A stretch of 64,000 nt of DNA from Occultella gossypii (GTDB lineage: Bacteria > Actinomycetota > Actinomycetes > Actinomycetales > Beutenbergiaceae): positions 62,001 to 126,000 of the forward strand of contig NZ_JAGSHT010000005.1 in assembly GCF_019947135.1 (NCBI RefSeq). The letters are read 5' to 3'. A program made the position numbers and the translations under genes. Below the pieces are notes generated by a model, which worked only from the letters and a program-made list of their open reading frames with translations, was not told the DNA's origin and did no database searches. This document shows positions 34,038 to 43,058 of this stretch, piece after piece (within the stretch, counting starts at the first letter, position 1; each line of letters begins with the position of its first letter).

Positions 34038-36035
34038 ATGGCAGCGGCTGGTGGGGTCCGAAGCTCGGTCCCGGATACCTCGATCGACACAGCGGATCCC
34101 GCCGGCCGGGCATCCGACGCCAGGTCACGGCGTCGGGCCCCGGGCCCGGCCGGAACGGGCGGCACGGTGGTGACCAGGAAGCGCAAGGGGATGCGGCGAT
34201 CGTCGCTCGTCTACGCCGCCTTCCTGGTGCCGGCGGTGCTGCTCGTGCTCGGCCTGGTCGCCTACCCCCTGATCTACAGCTTCGTGATCTCGATGCACAG
34301 CGGGAGCACCTTCAACATCGAGAACAGCGAGTACGTCGGCTTCGCGAACTACAAGGCATTCTTCGCCGACCCGAACGCCCTCCTGTACACGAGGAACTCA
34401 TTCATCCGTGGCTTCGGCGGGGTGATCCCGAGCTACATCATCGGGTTCCTCGCTGCCTTGGCACTCAACCGCGCCACCCGGGGCATGCGCGGTCTCCAGG
34501 TCGTGGTGCTGCTGCCGTTCGTGATCTCGGGCCCGATCGCGATCAACACCTGGAAGCTGGTGTTCGACCCGATCACCGGGGTCCCGGCCGCGCTCGGACT
34601 GGACTGGGGCAACCTGTTCGCGAACGAGCAGACGGTCTGGCCCACGCTGTTGTTCATGAACGCGTGGGGGTCGTTCCAGTTCTACTCGATCCTGTTGCTG
34701 GCGGGACTGCAGCGGATCCCCACCGAGCAGTACGAGGCGGTCGAGGTCGACGGCGGTGGCCGGCTCGCGAAGTTCCGCAACGTCACGATGCCTGCCCTGC
34801 TGCCGATCAGCGCCGCCATCTGCGTCTTCCACTTCATGGGCAGCTTCCAGGAGTTCAACCTCATCTATCTGGCCACCGGCGGTGGCCCACTCAACGCCAC
34901 CCAGACCCTCGCGACGTACGCCTACCAGCTCGGCTTCGGTGGCGGCTTCAGCGTGGGCCTGGCCGCGGCCACCACCTTCATCGCCGCCGTCATCATGGCG
35001 TTGACCATCGGCATCATGGGCCTGGTGGGCTGGCTCGTGATCCGGGCCGTCGGCGTCGCCCGGGTGAAGGCACGTGTCACGGCGGTGGCGTCGAAGGCAG
35101 GGGACTCGTTCGATCTCCTCCTGGCCCCGGTCACCCGGCGTCGTGCGTTCGGGTCGGCGAAGCTGCGCCCCAAGCGGAACCGGGTGATCCCGGTGGCCGC
35201 GCTGGCCTTCGCGATCTTCTCCTCGATCCCGACGCTCTACCTGCTCAGCCAGTCGTTCGACGGCCGGCCACCCGGGCCCGGCACGGCACGCATCTTCCCG
35301 GCGGAGTTCACCCTCGACAACTGGATCTCGGTGTTGACGAGTGACGCGATCTGGCGCGGTACCGCAACGGCGCCGGCGCTGATCAGGAACTTCGGCAACA
35401 GCGTCCTGCTGGTGATCGTCGTGACGACGGGCTCGGTGCTGGTGGCCTCGCTCGGCGGTTACGCGCTGGCGCGCTGGCGGGGCTCGGTCGGCAGGCTCGT
35501 CGTCAACGGGTTCTCCGGGCTGCTGCTGTTCGTGCAGATGATTCCGGGCATGATCCTGATCTTCCCGCTGTACCTGATGGCTGCGAAGTTCGGACTGCTC
35601 AACCCCGCCGGCCTGATGATCATTCTGATCGCCGGGGGACTACCGATGGCGCTGTTGTACTTCCGCGTCTACTTCGCCGGGTCCTCGCGGGAGATCGAGG
35701 AGGCAGCGGCGATCGACGGCGCCGGCGCGCTCCGGACGTTCTTCACCATCGTGGTTCCGAACGCGGCCAGTGCGATCGCCGCGATCGCCGCGTTCTCGCT
35801 GATCGGCACGTGGAACGAGTTCCTGCTCTCGCTGACCCTCGTCCAGGACCCGGCGTCGCGGACGTTCCCGCCGGCGATCGCACAGTTCATGCGCGGCAAC
35901 GAGTTCATGCAGAACACACCGCCGGGCGGCATCGCGGTGCTGCTGCTCATTCCGATCATCATCTCGGCGGTCCTGCTCGCGCTCATGCTGAAACAGTTCA
36001 CCACCGCGATGGCCGGCGGCGGAACGAAGGGGTGA
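34038..36035 (+). CDS. fused MalF-MalG CUT1 sugar ABC transporter permease
   Basis: A single 665-residue open frame contains both permeases that are normally separate. Half 1 (about 55-340) has MalF features and an EAA loop at 231-256 (YEAVEVDGGGRLAKFRNVTM). Half 2 (about 385-660) has MalG features (IFSSIPTLYLLSQSFDG) and a second EAA loop at about 552-578 (EIEEAAAIDGAGALRTFF). They are joined by a basic linker (about 341-383, rich in Arg/Lys). The first about 50 residues are disordered, Ala/Arg/Pro-rich. No separate second permease is nearby, so this chain should form the whole channel. It starts 1 bp after the binding-protein stop. Confidence 0.9.
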   Translation: MAAAGGVRSSVPDTSIDTADPAGRASDARSRRRAPGPAGTGGTVVTRKRKGMRRSSLVYAAFLVPAVLLVLGLVAYPLIYSFVISMHSGSTFNIENSEYVGFANYKAFFADPNALLYTRNSFIRGFGGVIPSYIIGFLAALALNRATRGMRGLQVVVLLPFVISGPIAINTWKLVFDPITGVPAALGLDWGNLFANEQTVWPTLLFMNAWGSFQFYSILLLAGLQRIPTEQYEAVEVDGGGRLAKFRNVTMPALLPISAAICVFHFMGSFQEFNLIYLATGGGPLNATQTLATYAYQLGFGGGFSVGLAAATTFIAAVIMALTIGIMGLVGWLVIRAVGVARVKARVTAVASKAGDSFDLLLAPVTRRRAFGSAKLRPKRNRVIPVAALAFAIFSSIPTLYLLSQSFDGRPPGPGTARIFPAEFTLDNWISVLTSDAIWRGTATAPALIRNFGNSVLLVIVVTTGSVLVASLGGYALARWRGSVGRLVVNGFSGLLLFVQMIPGMILIFPLYLMAAKFGLLNPAGLMIILIAGGLPMALLYFRVYFAGSSREIEEAAAIDGAGALRTFFTIVVPNAASAIAAIAAFSLIGTWNEFLLSLTLVQDPASRTFPPAIAQFMRGNEFMQNTPPGGIAVLLLIPIIISAVLLALMLKQFTTAMAGGGTKG

Positions 36036-36102
36036 GGTCCATGGGTTCCGGCGGAATGCGTAGCGTACGCCCTACACTGATCGATGTGCGAAGGATGAAT
36101 CG

Positions 36103-36792
36103 ATGACGCCAGGGGACAGCACAGTGACGTTCGGCCCAGCTCAGCGACGAGTGCTCGCCGACGACGTCACCGACCAGTTGCGCGCAGCCATCGTCTCCGG
36201 CTCGCTGCCGCCGGGCGAGCGGTTGCGTGAGGACGAACTCGCCACGCAGATGAGCGTGAGCCGAGGGCCGATCCGCGAGGCGTTCGTCAAACTCGAACGC
36301 GAGGGCCTGATCGTCATCGAGCGCTACAAGGGCGCCCGGGTGGTCGAGCTCTACCGAGACGACATCGACCAGATCTTCAGCCTCCGCACGGTACTGGAGG
36401 CGCTCGGTGCCGAGTGGGCCTGCCAGCACGCGACCGAGGCGGACATCGAGGAACTCGGACGGGTGCTGGACCGGTTCCTCGAGGCGACCCCGGACACCCT
36501 GACGCCGGAACTCATCGCCGAGCTGGACATCGCCTTCCACGACGGCATCATGCAGGCGTCGCGGCACGATCGGTTGATCCGTGCCTGGGACGGACTCAAG
36601 GCCCAGATCTCGTCATTCCTGATCACGCGCCTGGCGCTTCGCAAGGACTACGGCGAGAGCTGGGAGCCGGACCACCGGGAACTGCTCGGCCACATCGCGA
36701 ACAAGAGGGTGGACGAAGCGGTCGCGCACATCCGGGGGCACGTCAATGCCTCCTACCAGCGCGTCGTCGACGCCATGGAGAACCGGGACTGA
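36103..36792 (+). CDS. GntR-family (FadR subfamily) transcriptional regulator
   Basis: 229 residues. The N-terminal winged helix (about 18-80: QLRAAIVSGSLPPGERLRED, MSVSRGPIREAFVKLEREGL) is followed by an FCD ligand domain (about 90-220) with the usual metal-binding acid and histidines (LDIAFHDGIM; HRELLGHI; HIRGHV). FadR-type regulators with FCD domains often sense sugar acids or organic acids. It lies 67 bp after the fused permease and 39 bp before the glycoside hydrolase, suggesting control of this locus. The gene has the ribosome site AAGGA. Confidence 0.88.
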   Translation: MTPGDSTVTFGPAQRRVLADDVTDQLRAAIVSGSLPPGERLREDELATQMSVSRGPIREAFVKLEREGLIVIERYKGARVVELYRDDIDQIFSLRTVLEALGAEWACQHATEADIEELGRVLDRFLEATPDTLTPELIAELDIAFHDGIMQASRHDRLIRAWDGLKAQISSFLITRLALRKDYGESWEPDHRELLGHIANKRVDEAVAHIRGHVNASYQRVVDAMENRD

Positions 36793-36831
36793 CCCGTCGC
36801 ACCCTGCTGAGCCCCCTCGCTTGGAGCATGC

Positions 36832-38739
36832 ATGGAACCGGCAGCAACGTCGGCCTGCCCAACCACCCAGGAACTTGGTGGCGCATGGTCGCTCGCCATG
36901 GATCCGGACGACGCCGGACGAGCCTCGGGCTGGGCCACTTCGCCCGACCGCGCCGCCCGCTCGGCACCGGTACCCGGCGCGATCCAGCAGGTCTTTCCGG
37001 ACCAGCACGGGATCGCCTGGTACTGGCACCGGTTCGTCGCGGAGGTGTCGGCCGATCCTGACCGACAGCTGTTTCTCGAGTTCGAGTTCGTGGACTACCG
37101 AGCCGACGTCTGGCTCAACGGGACACCGCTCGGCACGCATGACGGCGGGGAGCTGCCTTTCCACTTCGAGGTCACGCATCTGGTGAAGCGCGCCGAGGAG
37201 AACCTGGTCGCGGTGCGGGTCGTGAACCCCTCCGACGAACCCGTGGACGGGCTTGTCATCGGCGAGATCCCCCACCGCAACAAGGTGCCACGTGGGGTGC
37301 GTTCGGGCTGGCAGTACAACTACGGCGGCATCTTCCGGCCGGTTCGGCTCACCTCCGTCCCGCGGCTGCGCATCACCGATCTCGTGGCCAGCCCGCGATG
37401 GCCCTCCGGCGACCTGCCGGTGACGGTCACCGTGTGCAACGACACGGGTGTGTCCAGGACGGGAACTCTGACGGTGTTGGTGAGCCACGGCGCCGGCGGC
37501 GAGCCGGTCACGGAGGCAACCGCTGAGGGCGAGTTCCGGCCGGGCGAATCGGAGCATCGGCTGGCTCTGTCAGTCACTGCCCCGAGATCCTGGAGTCCCG
37601 AGGACCCCACGCTGTACCGCCTCGACGCCACCGTGCGCGCCGGCGATGTCCCGGACGCGTCCGAGCATCGTCTCTCGGTCCGCTGCGGCTTCCGGGACTT
37701 CCGGGTGGAGCGTGGCTTCTTCCGCCTGAACGGTCGCCGCGTGCTGGTGCGTTCGACCCACTCGGGCAATCAGTTCCCGGCGGGTGCCATCACGCCACAG
37801 GACCCCGACCTGATGCGCCGGGACTTCGTGCTCGCGAAGGCGGCCGGGTTCAACATGGTGCGTTTCATCGCCGGCCTACCGTTCCAGGAGCAACTGGACT
37901 TCTGCGACGAGATCGGCCTCATGGTCTACGACGAGTGCGCCGCCGCGTGGTGCCTCGAGGATTCCCCGCGGATGGCCGAGCGGTTCGACGCCGCGACCCT
38001 CGGCATGGTGCGCCGCGACCGCAACCATCCGAGCGTCGTCATCTGGGGCCTGCTCAACGAGACGCGGGACGGCGCCGTCTGCCGACATGCGGCCGACCTG
38101 CTGTCTCGCCTGCGCGAGGTCGACGACGATCGCCTCGTGCTGCTGGGCAGCGGTCGCTGGGACGCTCAACTCGACACCGGTTCGGTGAGCAACCCCGGAT
38201 CGCGCGAGTGGCAGTTCGAGTGGGGTGCCGAGGAACCCGGAGTGCCTCCCGCGGGCGGACTCATCCCGGACGCCCACGCCCGTGGCCTGCCCGGCGGATA
38301 CGTCGAGGGCATGGGAGACGTCCACCTCTACCCGGTTGAACCGCGCACTGCTGCCGAGAGCGAGCGGATCCGGACGATCGGTGCCGGTACCAAGCCGGTG
38401 TTCGTCTCCGAGTTCGGCGTGGGAAGCCTGCTGGACGTGTGGACCCTGACCCGACGCTACGAGCAGGAGGGCTGGCCCGAGGATCTGCCGGACGGTGCCT
38501 TCTTCCGCGGGCTCGCCGAGCGGCTCGAGTCGGACTGGGAGCGCCTCGGGCTCGCGGGCATCCACGCCACGCCCGAGGAGTTCTTCAGGGACAGTCATCT
38601 CAAGCAGTCGAGGCAGCGAGCGCACTCCTTCAGTGAGCTCCGTGCCAATCCGAACCTGTGCGGCTACAGCCTCACCGGCATGCTCGATCACGGCGAGGCC
38701 GAACGCGGTGCGGCGGATTCTCACGATGATCCTCCTTGA
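36832..38739 (+). CDS. glycoside hydrolase family 2 protein, C-terminal end apparently lost
   Basis: Retaining glycosidase-like protein of 635 residues without a signal peptide, so cytosolic. The N-terminal jelly roll (YWHRFVAEVSADPDRQLFLE; VDYRADVWLNGTPLGTHDGG) and the immunoglobulin-like domain are followed by the barrel. The acid/base Glu is in IWGLLNE (about residue 409) and the nucleophile Glu in VFVSEFG (about 527). The chain follows GH2 sequence up to YSLTGMLDHG, then continues with an unrelated EAERGAADSHDDPP and stops. Longer members of this type continue with a WTFW-like segment. The tail therefore looks truncated or frameshifted, and activity is uncertain. Substrate is probably a beta-galactoside, beta-glucuronide or related glycan. 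Confidence 0.83.
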   Translation: MEPAATSACPTTQELGGAWSLAMDPDDAGRASGWATSPDRAARSAPVPGAIQQVFPDQHGIAWYWHRFVAEVSADPDRQLFLEFEFVDYRADVWLNGTPLGTHDGGELPFHFEVTHLVKRAEENLVAVRVVNPSDEPVDGLVIGEIPHRNKVPRGVRSGWQYNYGGIFRPVRLTSVPRLRITDLVASPRWPSGDLPVTVTVCNDTGVSRTGTLTVLVSHGAGGEPVTEATAEGEFRPGESEHRLALSVTAPRSWSPEDPTLYRLDATVRAGDVPDASEHRLSVRCGFRDFRVERGFFRLNGRRVLVRSTHSGNQFPAGAITPQDPDLMRRDFVLAKAAGFNMVRFIAGLPFQEQLDFCDEIGLMVYDECAAAWCLEDSPRMAERFDAATLGMVRRDRNHPSVVIWGLLNETRDGAVCRHAADLLSRLREVDDDRLVLLGSGRWDAQLDTGSVSNPGSREWQFEWGAEEPGVPPAGGLIPDAHARGLPGGYVEGMGDVHLYPVEPRTAAESERIRTIGAGTKPVFVSEFGVGSLLDVWTLTRRYEQEGWPEDLPDGAFFRGLAERLESDWERLGLAGIHATPEEFFRDSHLKQSRQRAHSFSELRANPNLCGYSLTGMLDHGEAERGAADSHDDPP

Positions 38740-39023
38740 GCGATTGGTGGACGTTCTACGCTCGCGCGTCCGAGCACCGGCCAGGTACCGCGAGCCGCGA
38801 CACTTCGGCTACGTCGTGTGACGTACATCGATGCGGCCAGGTCGAGAAACCGCACGGTTGCGGCACTACCGAGGAGAGGCTGATCGCGGGACGATCACCT
38901 GGTGCAGTCGGTACGTCGGTCGACGTAGCGACGCTTACGTTCATCGGCCGACGCGAGCCCGCCGACCGGCTCATATCGTCAACGGATCTTCGCTAACTCC
39001 GCGCTCCTGTCGAAAGGTGTGGC
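38740..39023. other. 284-bp gap after the glycoside hydrolase, probably decayed coding DNA
   Basis: No convincing gene. A frame starting at 38736 reads SDWWTFYARASEHRPG, weakly reminiscent of the WTFW segment expected after the point where the GH2 protein diverges. This suggests remnants of the lost C-terminus. No terminator hairpin is seen. The region must also contain the promoter of the AraC-type gene at 39024, but no consensus boxes stand out. Confidence 0.4.
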
Positions 39024-39746
39024 ATGTCGATCGAGAGCGTTCACCGTGGTTCGGACTCGCCCTATGTGGACCGGGTCTGGCGCGGCCGCACCTACGGCGC
39101 CGGGACCATGACCTCGGTCGCGACGTCGACCTGGGAACTGGTGTTCTGGGAGGACGAAGGCGTCGCCCATGCCGCGGTCCGGGGACCGGAGACGACGGCC
39201 TCCACGGTACCGATCACCGGTGACTCGGAGGCGTTCGGTATCACGTTCGCGCACGGAACGTCCATGCCGCACCTGCCGAACGCCGGCCTCGTCGACAGCG
39301 AGTTGGAGAGCCCGCGCGTCACCGGGCGTACGTTCGAGCTGCGGGACGAGCAGTGGGAGATCCCCGACCTCGATGACGCGGAACTCCTGGTCCGCAAGCT
39401 CGTCGACGCCGGCGTGCTCGTCCGAGACCCGCTGGTTGACGAGGTGGTGTGGGGCGGCATCGCGAAGGTGGGCTCGCGGTCGGTGCAACGGCGAGTGGCC
39501 GCGGCGACCGGCCTCACCCAGGGCGCGATCCGACAGATCCACCGGGCGCGGGAAGCGGCGGTGCTGCTCGGTGAAGGCGCCGCACCACTCGACGCCGTAC
39601 ACAGGCTCGGCTACTACGACCAGCCACATCTGGCGCGGTCGCTCCAGCGGTTCATCGGCCGCACCGCGACACAGCTCCAGCGGCGCGACGACGCCGCCGA
39701 GCCGATGTCGCTCCTGTACAAGCCAGGCGACCCGGTCAATTCCTAA
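39024..39746 (+). CDS. AraC-family transcriptional regulator
   Basis: 240 residues. The N-terminal ligand or dimerisation part (about 1-130) is not recognised, with WELVFWEDEGVAHAAVRGPE resembling DUF6597-type sensor domains. The C-terminal part (about 145-225) has AraC helix-turn-helix units (SVQRRVAAATGLTQGAIRQI; PLDAVHRLGYYDQPHLARSL). It is followed after 53 bp by four co-directional genes that overlap or nearly touch, and it probably regulates them. The start is ATG 39024 after GAAAGG. Confidence 0.84.
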   Translation: MSIESVHRGSDSPYVDRVWRGRTYGAGTMTSVATSTWELVFWEDEGVAHAAVRGPETTASTVPITGDSEAFGITFAHGTSMPHLPNAGLVDSELESPRVTGRTFELRDEQWEIPDLDDAELLVRKLVDAGVLVRDPLVDEVVWGGIAKVGSRSVQRRVAAATGLTQGAIRQIHRAREAAVLLGEGAAPLDAVHRLGYYDQPHLARSLQRFIGRTATQLQRRDDAAEPMSLLYKPGDPVNS

Positions 39747-39799
39747 CGTCATCTCATCGCGGTGATCGACACCGCATCCGAGAATGAGGAGAAACGTCA

Positions 39800-40615
39800 A
39801 TGTCCGACGGCACTGTCACCTCGGTCGACGGCACCACCATCGCCTACACGGCGTGGGGTGACGGCGACCCGATCGTCATCATCGACGGCGCGACCGCGTA
39901 CCGCGCCAGTACCCCCGAGAACGCGCGGACGGCGGACCTGCTCGCCGACGAGTTCCTCGTCATCAACTACGACCGCCGCGGACGCGGCGAGAGCGGCGAC
40001 AACCTGCCCTACGCCGTCGGGCGTGAGTTCGAGGACCTGGCCGCGATCATCGACCAGGCCGGCCACGGCGGTCCGGCGACGGTGTTCGGCTGGTCCTCCG
40101 GAGGGAACCTTGCCCTGAACGCCGCCCAGGCCGGCGTCCCGATCGCGCGGCTGGCCGTGTTCGAGGCGAACGCCGTGACCGACGACTCGCGTCCGCCGCT
40201 GCCTCACGACTACGTCGAGCAACTCGAGGCGGCCGTGGCCGCGGGCCGGCCGGGCGATGCCGTCGCCCTGTTCATGACCGCCGCCGTCATGATGCCGGAG
40301 GAGATGGTGGCCGGGATGCGGGGCGAGGACTTCTGGCCCGGCCTCGAGGCGATCGCCCCGACGATCGCCTACGACGGCCGCCAGGTCGGCGACGCGATGT
40401 CCGGCAGGCCGTTGCGGGCCGACCTCTGGGACCGGGTGGAGGTACCCGTGCTGGCCATGCACGGCATCGACACCTGGCCGTTCCTCGCCGATGCGGCACG
40501 GGCCATCGCCGGGCACCTGCCGACCGCGACCCTCAAGCCGGTACCCGGTGAGGAGCACAGCACCACCCCCGAGGTGCTCGCTGACGCCCTGCGCACCTTC
40601 ATCAGGGAGAACTGA
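39800..40615 (+). CDS. alpha/beta hydrolase (serine nucleophile)
   Basis: Predicted cytosolic esterase-type hydrolase, 271 residues. The nucleophile elbow is FGWSSGGNLAL (Ser in GxSxG), NYDRRGRGESGD marks the conserved strand-turn, and the catalytic His is probably in PGEEHSTTPEVL near the C-terminus. It has the ribosome site GAGGAG before ATG 39800. It is the first gene of an operon with an NmrA-like protein (1 bp gap), a DHFR-like protein and a second hydrolase. Substrate unknown. Confidence 0.87.
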   Translation: MSDGTVTSVDGTTIAYTAWGDGDPIVIIDGATAYRASTPENARTADLLADEFLVINYDRRGRGESGDNLPYAVGREFEDLAAIIDQAGHGGPATVFGWSSGGNLALNAAQAGVPIARLAVFEANAVTDDSRPPLPHDYVEQLEAAVAAGRPGDAVALFMTAAVMMPEEMVAGMRGEDFWPGLEAIAPTIAYDGRQVGDAMSGRPLRADLWDRVEVPVLAMHGIDTWPFLADAARAIAGHLPTATLKPVPGEEHSTTPEVLADALRTFIREN

Positions 40616-40616
40616 C

Positions 40617-41513
40617 GTGGGCAGAATCGTCGTCGCAGGAGCAACCGGCCGCGTCGGATCCGCCACGGCACGAAGCCTGCTCGCCGCGGGTGCGGACGTT
40701 CGAGTCCTGGTTCGCCGTCAGGCCGATGCCCATGCCTGGGAGGCACGGAGGTCCGAGGCGCGTGTGGTCGCGCTCGACGACCGGGCCGGACTCGGCGAAG
40801 CGCTCGAAGGCTGCACCGGGTTCTTCGTGCTGTTGCCGTTCGACCTCACCGTCGATGACCTCGACGCGCACGCCGACAGGTTGATCGGCTCGATCGCGGG
40901 TGCGGTCGCCGACCGACAGGTTCCGCACGTGGTCATGCTCTCCTCCGGCGGGGCCGATCTGGCCGAAGGAACTGGGCCCATCACCGGACTGCACCGGTTG
41001 GAGCAGGCGCTACTGGCCACCGGAACGACCCTGACGGCACTGCGCTCGGGCCACTTCCAGGAGAAGGTCACCGACCTGGTCGAGGTCGCACGCGAGAGCG
41101 GTGTCTACCCGGTGTTCGCGGCCTCCGCCGACGTTCCGCAGCCGATGGTCGCCACCGAGGACCTCGGGGCCGTCGCCGCCGACGCTCTCCTCTCGCCCCC
41201 CGCCGCCAGTGAAGCGGTCGACATCATCGGGCCTGCGTACTCCGAGAGGGCGGTCGCCGTCGCGCTCGGTGACGCGCTCGGCCGGCAACTCCATGTCGCC
41301 ACGCTTCCCGACGAGGCATGGGCCGGTGCGCTGGAGGACGCGGGCTTCCGCCCGCACATCGCAACGAGCGTCGCCGAGCTCTACCGCGCCGACGAGCAGG
41401 GGCTGCTGGCGCCGCGCGGCGACCGGAGCATCCACGTGCACACCAGCTTCGACGTCACCCTCGACCGGCTTCTCGACGTGGTGGGTTCCGGCAACCGGAT
41501 CAAGGAGAACTGA
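40617..41513 (+). CDS. NmrA-like NAD(P)-binding protein
   Basis: 298 residues, atypical extended SDR. The N-terminal Rossmann motif is IVVAGATGRVGSATARSLLA, followed by VRVLVRRQADAHAW. The mid-region VVMLSSGGADLAEGTGP and the following LRSGHFQEKVTDL are typical of NmrA/TMR-like proteins, which bind NAD(P) as sensors or reductases. The GTG start lies one base after the hydrolase stop. It is followed after 1 bp by the DHFR-like gene. Whether it is an enzyme or a redox sensor cannot be decided. Confidence 0.84.
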   Translation: MGRIVVAGATGRVGSATARSLLAAGADVRVLVRRQADAHAWEARRSEARVVALDDRAGLGEALEGCTGFFVLLPFDLTVDDLDAHADRLIGSIAGAVADRQVPHVVMLSSGGADLAEGTGPITGLHRLEQALLATGTTLTALRSGHFQEKVTDLVEVARESGVYPVFAASADVPQPMVATEDLGAVAADALLSPPAASEAVDIIGPAYSERAVAVALGDALGRQLHVATLPDEAWAGALEDAGFRPHIATSVAELYRADEQGLLAPRGDRSIHVHTSFDVTLDRLLDVVGSGNRIKEN

Positions 41514-41514
41514 C

Positions 41515-42078
41515 ATGGGCAAGATCGTGATCACAGAGTTCATCTCCATCGACGGCGTCGTGGAGGCGCCGGGTGGCGAGGACTTCAAGTACCCGGACTG
41601 GAGCTTCGAGGTCGACCGCGGACCCGACGGCGAGCGGTTCAAGGAGGTCGAAGCGCTCCGATCCGCGGCACTGCTCCTCGGCCGCAAGACCTACGAGGGG
41701 TTCGCCGAGGCCTGGCCACAGTACGAAGGTGAGCTCGCCGACAAGTACAACAGCATGCCGAAGTACGTCGTCTCGCGCACGCTCGCCGACCCGAAGTGGA
41801 CCAACACCACCGTGCTCTCCGGAGACCTCGTGGAGGACGTGTCCCGACTCAAGAGCGAGGTCGACGGCGAGATCTCCGTCGCCGGGAGCATCCAGCTCGC
41901 CCAGGGCCTCCTCGCGCACGACCTGGTGGACGAGATCCACCTGATGGTCTCTCCCGTCATCCTCGGGTACGGCCGGAGCCTGTGGGCGCAGACACCCGAC
42001 AGGAGCACCTGGACGCTGACCGAGGCGACGACGTACGGCGACGGCGTGCTGGTCACCATCCACCAGCGCACCAGGTGA
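41515..42078 (+). CDS. dihydrofolate reductase family protein (RibD C-terminal type)
   Basis: 187 residues with the YyaP/RibD_C pattern: KIVITEFISIDGVVEAPGGE, LLLGRKTYEGFAEAWP, KYVVSRTL, SVAGSIQLAQGLLAHDLVDE, and HLMVSPVILGYGRSLW. Members bind NADPH but most are not true folate enzymes. Ribosome site AAGGAG precedes ATG 41515. It is part of the 39800-42917 operon. Physiological substrate unknown. Confidence 0.9.
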   Translation: MGKIVITEFISIDGVVEAPGGEDFKYPDWSFEVDRGPDGERFKEVEALRSAALLLGRKTYEGFAEAWPQYEGELADKYNSMPKYVVSRTLADPKWTNTTVLSGDLVEDVSRLKSEVDGEISVAGSIQLAQGLLAHDLVDEIHLMVSPVILGYGRSLWAQTPDRSTWTLTEATTYGDGVLVTIHQRTR

Positions 42079-42083
42079 GCGCC

Positions 42084-42917
42084 ATGCCCGCGCTCGACCT
42101 GCAGACCGCGACGCTCGATCTCACCGACACCGGCGGAGACGGACCTGCCCTGGTGCTCCTGCACGGGCCACTCCTGGACCGCACCATCTGGGATGGCGTG
42201 ATCGACCGGTTGCCCGACATGCGCTGCATCGCCCCCACCCTGCCGCTCGGTGCGCACCGTCATCCGGCGCCCGAGAACGAGCTGACCAACGAGTCACTGA
42301 CCCGGCTCGTGGCGGACCTGCTCGTCGCGCTCGACCTGCGTGAGGTGACGCTGGTGCTCAACGACTGGGGTGGGGCGCAGATCATCGTCGAACTCGGCCT
42401 TGCCGATCGGGTCACCCGGCTCGCCCTCGTCGCCTGTGAGGCGTTCGACAACGTGCCCGCCGGACAACCGGGGCGCATGCTGGCGCGCATGTCCAGGATC
42501 CCCGGTGGGCTCGCCGTTCAGGCGCAGCTGACGAAGCTGCGGGCGGTGCGGCGCCGGCTCGCAGCCTCGATGGCCGCCCATCCCATCCCGGACGAACGCA
42601 TGCGTCGATGGTTCGAACCCTCACGCGAGGCGAGCATTCGCGAGGACCTGCGCCGGTTCAGCGCCCGCTTCCCGATCCCAGCCACTCGTGACTGGTCCAG
42701 CGGACTCGCCGCGTTCACCGGTCCCGCGCTCGTGGCGTGGGCCGAGGACGACCGCATGATGCCCGCCGAGCACGGCCCGCGCCTCGCGGACCTGTTGCCC
42801 GACGCCGAACTCGTGCGGATCCCGGATGCGGCGACCCTCGTGCCGCTCGATCAGCCGGACCTGCTGGCCCGTCACCTGAGAGAGCTTGTCCAGCGCCCCG
42901 TGCGGCCCGCGGCGTGA
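42084..42917 (+). CDS. alpha/beta hydrolase with Asp nucleophile, paralogue of the 17145 gene
   Basis: 277 residues. The nucleophile elbow is LVLNDWGGAQ (Asp), identical to that of the hydrolase at 17145. Many other segments are shared (PTLPLG.HR; ALVACEAFDN; RRWFEPSR; EDDRMMP). The segment expected to carry the catalytic His reads DAATLVPLDQP, again without His. The two proteins are clearly paralogous. It is the last gene of the AraC-linked operon, five bases after the DHFR-like gene. The reaction is unassigned; haloalkane dehalogenase-like is only a fold-level statement. Confidence 0.82.
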   Translation: MPALDLQTATLDLTDTGGDGPALVLLHGPLLDRTIWDGVIDRLPDMRCIAPTLPLGAHRHPAPENELTNESLTRLVADLLVALDLREVTLVLNDWGGAQIIVELGLADRVTRLALVACEAFDNVPAGQPGRMLARMSRIPGGLAVQAQLTKLRAVRRRLAASMAAHPIPDERMRRWFEPSREASIREDLRRFSARFPIPATRDWSSGLAAFTGPALVAWAEDDRMMPAEHGPRLADLLPDAELVRIPDAATLVPLDQPDLLARHLRELVQRPVRPAA

Positions 42918-43058
42918 GAGACCGCCACGGTCCGGAGGGTGGTCAGGAATCGAGAAGCAGCTACCGGTGGGGCGGTCCTAGCGTGGAGGACACGCCAGAT
43001 CGCCGCCCCGTGGGCCGATTCGGCGCTCCATCCCAGTCGATCAGAACAGGTGATTCCG

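Noticed and set aside
38736-38996. Short frame after the glycoside hydrolase
   Set aside because: No ribosome site and no complete domain. Treated only as a possible remnant of the lost GH2 C-terminus.
42084-42917. Firm call of a haloalkane dehalogenase
   Set aside because: The Asp nucleophile fits, but the catalytic His is not found and the halide-binding Trp pair cannot be verified, so only a fold-level name is used.
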